DNA from: Planctomycetia bacterium | GTDB lineage: Bacteria > Planctomycetota > Planctomycetia > Pirellulales > UBA1268 | DNA length: 8,498 nt | NCBI GenBank assembly: GCA_009923125.1 | Contig: RFUD01000083.1 | Coordinates: 1 to 8,498, forward strand | Direction of reading: 5' to 3' | In this document: piece after piece, positions 5,876 to 8,498 of the stretch | Layout of the letters: each line of letters opens with the position of its first letter | How positions within the stretch are numbered: position 1 is the first letter of the stretch | The notes under the pieces: generated by a model | Seen by the model: only the letters and a program-made list of their open reading frames with translations | What the model was told of the DNA's origin: nothing | Database searches by the model: none | Translations under genes and position numbers: made by a program

Positions 5876-7139
5876 CGGCCAGCGACGCCGCTTCACGGTC
5901 GCCCGCCGGCGTCTCGACCACCCTCCACGGCGGCGACTCGGCGGCCGCATCCTGCGCGGGCATGCCGACGGCGAGCGCGCTGGGCACCGCCGGGCTCGGC
6001 GTCTTCCGGCGTGCCGCCGGCGACGTCCACCACAGCCACGCAACGAGCGCCCCGAGCGCGACCACCGGCAGCAGCCACGGCAGTGTCGCCAGCCTGCGTC
6101 GGCGCACCGGCGGGGATGGTTCGACGACGAGCGCGCCGGGCGACCGGGACGCCGACACGTCGATCCCCTCCTCGTCGGCGATGCCCAGCAGGTCGGCGAC
6201 GAGGTCGGTGGGCCGCTGGTAGCGATCGGCCGGATCCTTCGCCATCAGCCTGGCGATCGCGGCCGCGAACCGACGCGGCACATCGGGGCGGAGCGCCTCG
6301 ATGGAGGGCGGCGGCTCCTGCTGATGCTGGAGGAGTTTCTGCACCATCGTGCCGTCGGCGAACGGCGGGCGACCGGCGAGCATGAAGAACACCGTGCAGC
6401 CGAGCGAGTACAGGTCGCTGCGCACGTCGGCGGACCGCGGGTCGCGGGCCTGCTCCGGGGAGATGTAGTCGAACGTCCCGAGCGTCATTCCGCTCGACGT
6501 GAGGTCGTCGCGGGCCTCGACGTGGAGCCGCGCGAGCCCCATGTCCACGAGCCGCGCCCGACCGGTGGGCGTGATGATGATGTTCGAGGGCTTGATGTCG
6601 CGGTGCACCACGTCGCGCGCCGACGCGTGCTCGAGGGCGTCGGCGACCTGGATCGTGACGTTGATGGCGCGGCCCGTGTCGAACGCCCCTTCGGCCCGCA
6701 CGAGGTCCCGGAGGTTCGTCCCCTCGATGTACTCGAACACGATGAAGTGCCAGCCATCTTCCGAGCCCACGGCATGGACGCGGCCGATGTTCTCGTGGTC
6801 CAGCCGGGCCGCCGACTGCGCCTCGTTGCGAAACCGCTTCAGCATCTCCTCGTCGGCCGACTGCTGTCGCGCCAGCACCTTGACGGCCACGATGCGGTCG
6901 AGCGTGGTGTCGAGGGCGCGGAACACCGCCCCCATGCCGCCGCCGCCGATGAACCGCTCGAGCTGGTAGGCTCCGAGCCGGTGCCCCTCGAGGACGCGGC
7001 CGATCTCGGCCATGGAGAGCGGGCCGACCGGGGGCTGCCCGGAGATCACCGTCGCCTCGGCTCCCGTGGCGAGGGACGGGCTCGCAACTCCCGTGACCGC
7101 GGCGCGGCCCGCCGACGTCTGCTCCCGGGATGATCCCAT
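5643..7139 (-). CDS. Membrane-anchored Ser/Thr protein kinase (frame as read; 3' part lies past a frameshift)
   Basis: This frame gives 498 residues, of which only about the first 423 are genuine. The kinase domain (about 58-318) is complete: glycine loop IGGGGMGAVF (64-73), VAVK with K87, helix-C Glu E106, catalytic HRDIKPSN (D181, K183, N186), metal-binding D199 in DMGLAR (in place of DFG), SPEQ (227-230) and a D242 in the SDLYSLGC helix. It is a PknB-like bacterial Hanks-type kinase that phosphorylates Ser/Thr in the cytoplasm. A single TM segment follows at about 352-371 (PWLLPVVALGALVAWLW), then an exported part. From about residue 424 the frame turns into Arg/Gly-rich nonsense, while the +1 frame takes over with protein-like sequence, so the stop at 5643 is artefactual. 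The start at 7139 has a nearby GAGG; an internal ATG at 7013 is possible. The kinase itself looks catalytically intact. Confidence 0.85.
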   Translation of the reverse strand: MGSSREQTSAGRAAVTGVASPSLATGAEATVISGQPPVGPLSMAEIGRVLEGHRLGAYQLERFIGGGGMGAVFRALDTTLDRIVAVKVLARQQSADEEMLKRFRNEAQSAARLDHENIGRVHAVGSEDGWHFIVFEYIEGTNLRDLVRAEGAFDTGRAINVTIQVADALEHASARDVVHRDIKPSNIIITPTGRARLVDMGLARLHVEARDDLTSSGMTLGTFDYISPEQARDPRSADVRSDLYSLGCTVFFMLAGRPPFADGTMVQKLLQHQQEPPPSIEALRPDVPRRFAAAIARLMAKDPADRYQRPTDLVADLLGIADEEGIDVSASRSPGALVVEPSPPVRRRRLATLPWLLPVVALGALVAWLWWTSPAARRKTPSPAVPSALAVGMPAQDAAAESPPWRVVETPAGDREAASLADAVRRDHRTGLRRRSRRAGASADLGRVDGPRCTGAVARRAVGIVRGGARDGGGLRGRVADRLGHAVARAGPRGVRAR

Positions 7140-7145
7140 GCCTCG

Positions 7146-7174
7146 ACCCTACAAGCCCCCGTCCGGAAGGTCAA
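7146..7174 (-). promoter_or_regulatory. Candidate kinase promoter, possibly giving a leaderless mRNA
   Basis: On the minus strand TTGACC (7174-7169) and TAGGGT (7151-7146) are separated by exactly 17 bases. The -10 keeps the important T1, A2 and T6. The expected start of transcription is at or next to the ATG at 7139, so either the mRNA is leaderless or translation begins further in, for example at the ATG at 7013. This is motif matching only. Confidence 0.4.
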
Positions 7175-7346
7175 TCGACCGATCGCGGGAGTTTCACCCA
7201 GAGTCGCCCGACCGCCCAGAACGCCACCGCCCTCACGGCCGCCGCACGAAACCTCATCCGGCGGCGACGATCGTGCCGAAAACACCGGTCGTACGGGTGG
7301 CGGGGTTGGTGCCGTGCAGACCGGCGAGCAGCGGGGGACGGTGATC
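7175..7346. other. Rest of the divergent gap between the kinase and BBP7 genes
   Basis: The stretch between the kinase promoter candidate and the BBP7 start must hold the rightward promoter, but I find no convincing -35/-10 pair in it. Purine-rich GGGGGA at 7333-7338 is the likely ribosome site for BBP7. No repeat, RNA gene or small gene is supported. Confidence 0.4.
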
Positions 7347-8348
7347 GTGCGGCCGGACGTGAGAAGCATCGTCGTGTCGGGACTGCTCGTCGCCTGGGCG
7401 TGGGGCGGCGCCGCGTTCGCGACGGAGACGTACGTGACGGCCGACGCGTTGTTCCTCCAGCGAGACAACGAGTCGAACGAGCGTCCCCTGGCGGTCGATT
7501 CGAACACCGGCGCCACCGCGGTCGGCACGTCCGACCTGCGGTTTCCCGTGGCGGGCGGCGTGCGGCTGTTCGTCGGACGGCACACGGCTGGCGGCTGCGG
7601 CTGGGAAGTCGGCTATCTCGGCGTCTACGGGATGACGGCCGACGCCTCGGCCGCCGGAAACGGCGGCCTCGACATCGCCCCGGATCTCTCCGACGAAGTC
7701 GCCAGCCTGCGCAATGCCTCGCTGGCCGACTGCTCCTACACGTCGGCGATCAACGGGTTCGAGGCGAACCTGACGGCGACGAGCGAGCATGTTCATCGCC
7801 CCCGTGAAACCGCCTACGCCGCCGATGGTGTGCCGTCCGTCGCCACGATCGACTGGCTCGCGGGTTTTCGCTGGGCCGGCCTGGAGGAGGCGGCGACGAT
7901 CGGGCTGACGACGCCCGGCCTCGGCACGAGCCAGTACGGCGTCCGTGCGAGTTCCAATCTGTTCGGCGGACAACTGGGAGTCCGCGGCCGCATCGACTGG
8001 GAACGGTGGAGCCTCGAGGGCCAGGGCAAGGCGGCGCTCGCCGGCGTGGTGCTGGCGCAGTCGCAGGCGCCGATCGTGGATGCTTTCAACGGCTTTCAGG
8101 AGCGTCCCGCCCAGGGCGCGGAGGACGGGGGCGTGGGCGGCATCTTCGACTGGAACGTGGCCGTGATCCGACGCGTCGGCGAGCACTGGTCGATCCGGGC
8201 GGGCTACACGATGCTCTGGCTCACGGGCGTCGCGCTGGCGCCCGATCAATTCGATTTCAGCATCGCCCCGGGCGCCGGCACGAATCTCGTCGGCGGCAAC
8301 ATGATCTGGCTCCAAGGCGCCACGCTCGGCCTCGAGGGACGGTGGTGA
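7347..8348 (+). CDS. BBP7-family outer-membrane beta-barrel protein
   Basis: The protein has 333 residues from the chosen start. A signal peptide (MRPDVR, hydrophobic SIVVSGLLVAWAWGGAAFA, cleavage near residue 25) leads to TETYVTADALFLQRDN, the opening strand typical of BBP7 (Pfam PF07585, putative beta-barrel porin of planctomycetes). Other recognisable segments are GGVRLFVGRH, GWEVGYLGVYG, the central NLFGGQLGVRGRIDWERWSL, the late WSIRAGYTMLWLTGVALAPDQ, and the end GATLGLEGRW, which finishes on an aromatic residue as outer-membrane barrels do. It is expected to sit in the outer membrane; transport or structural role is unknown. Starts at GTG 7314, 7341, 7347 and 7359 are all in frame. GTG 7347 is preferred for GGGGGA 8 bases upstream and the shortest normal signal peptide; 7314 also has a G-rich site. 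It is divergent from the kinase. Confidence 0.87.
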   Translation: MRPDVRSIVVSGLLVAWAWGGAAFATETYVTADALFLQRDNESNERPLAVDSNTGATAVGTSDLRFPVAGGVRLFVGRHTAGGCGWEVGYLGVYGMTADASAAGNGGLDIAPDLSDEVASLRNASLADCSYTSAINGFEANLTATSEHVHRPRETAYAADGVPSVATIDWLAGFRWAGLEEAATIGLTTPGLGTSQYGVRASSNLFGGQLGVRGRIDWERWSLEGQGKAALAGVVLAQSQAPIVDAFNGFQERPAQGAEDGGVGGIFDWNVAVIRRVGEHWSIRAGYTMLWLTGVALAPDQFDFSIAPGAGTNLVGGNMIWLQGATLGLEGRW

Positions 8349-8364
8349 ACCGGGCGTCAGCTGC

Positions 8365-8401
8365 GGACCCTCGGGGGCAGTGCAGCCCTGAGGCGGAGTC
8401 C
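8365..8401. terminator. Possible bidirectional terminator stem-loop between BBP7 and the next gene
   Basis: GGAC-CCTC-GGGC on the left (8365-8378) pairs with GCCC-GAGG-GTCC on the right (8385-8401), with a bulge of four bases and a six-base loop AGTGCA. It starts 17 bases after the BBP7 stop and ends at the stop of the minus-strand gene. There is no T-tract, so intrinsic termination is uncertain, and GC-rich DNA forms such hairpins easily. Confidence 0.35.
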
Positions 8402-8498
8402 TCAAACTCGGGCCACGGGCCGCGGCGCGGCGATGCGAAGCGGGCCGCGCAGGCTGCCGAGCCCGCCGACGCGGACGCCTGCCGTCGAGACGTTGAGC
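8402..8498 (-). CDS. C-terminal end of an unidentified gene entering from the right
   Basis: Reading leftward from the window edge, one frame is open for 31 codons and ends at TGA (8404-8402). It reads LNVSTAGVRVGGLGSLRGPL and then finishes in a Pro/Arg/Ala tail. The codons favour G or C in third position, and the position fits a gene convergent with BBP7. The fragment is too short to name a family, and in DNA this GC-rich an open frame of this length can also occur by chance. Confidence 0.4.
   Translation of the reverse strand, partial: LNVSTAGVRVGGLGSLRGPLRIAAPRPVARV

Noticed and set aside
5855..5885. Programmed ribosomal frameshift in the kinase gene
   Set aside because: The shift is +1, and there is no slippery run, stop codon or obvious stimulatory site at the junction. 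An indel or sequencing error is simpler, though programmed shifting is not fully excluded.
4934..7133. Long plus-strand frames opposite the kinase gene (4934-6385 and 5856-7133)
   Set aside because: Both are Arg-rich shadows of the kinase. The opposite strand carries all the kinase motifs.
7266..7273. Palindrome ACGATCGT as an operator before BBP7
   Set aside because: Eight bases is too short to stand out, and no second copy or matching promoter was found nearby.
7254..8405. Long minus-strand frame opposite BBP7
   Set aside because: BBP7 on the plus strand has a signal peptide and family motifs; the antisense translation is low-complexity.

Overview
The window is very GC-rich, densely coded DNA that reads as a chromosomal segment of a planctomycete (Planctomycetota, probably a Pirellula-like lineage). 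The main reasons are a BBP7-type outer-membrane beta-barrel protein, a membrane-anchored Ser/Thr kinase with a beta-helix-like exported half, a small planctomycete-style monohaem cytochrome, and two proteins that begin with the short zinc-ribbon module common in this phylum. This assignment is inferred from family recognition, not from a search. I see no tRNA, rRNA, CRISPR array, insertion sequence or phage gene.

Layout: (1) 1-350, minus: 5' part of a YbgC/FcbC-type hotdog acyl-CoA thioesterase that runs off the left edge. (2) 475-975, plus: a stand-alone tandem ACT-domain protein, divergent from the thioesterase, with a candidate sigma70-like promoter. (3) 981-1703, minus: a zinc-ribbon protein with a Pro/Ala-rich linker and an unknown C-terminal domain, tail-to-tail with the ACT gene (5-base gap). 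(4) 1874-2545 and 2548-3921, plus: a zinc-ribbon/multi-TM membrane protein followed after 2 bases by an HD-domain phosphohydrolase of the SAMHD1/COG1078 type, almost certainly an operon. (5) 4403-3876, minus: a secreted or membrane-anchored Ala/Pro-rich protein whose 3' end overlaps the HD gene antisense by 46 bases; upstream of it at 4849-4454 is the cytochrome c-like protein. (6) 7139-4937, minus: a large Ser/Thr kinase gene whose reading frame is broken near 5860-5875. The kinase and TM part lies in one frame, and the C-terminal beta-helix-like half continues in the +1 frame. (7) 7347-8348, plus: the BBP7 barrel protein, divergent from the kinase. (8) 8498-8402, minus: what looks like the last 31 codons of another gene entering from the right, with a stem-loop between it and BBP7.

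How the genes relate: the kinase, cytochrome and Ala/Pro-rich genes share a strand, but the cytochrome has its own good promoter, whose -35 box contains the kinase stop codon. The zinc-ribbon membrane protein and HD phosphohydrolase form the one clearly coupled pair and are the best candidate for an uncharacterised two-gene system, although no function beyond dNTP or nucleotide phosphohydrolysis can be argued from sequence. The most checkable anomaly is the kinase frameshift. Otherwise the region looks like ordinary planctomycete core or accessory chromosome with envelope-related genes.
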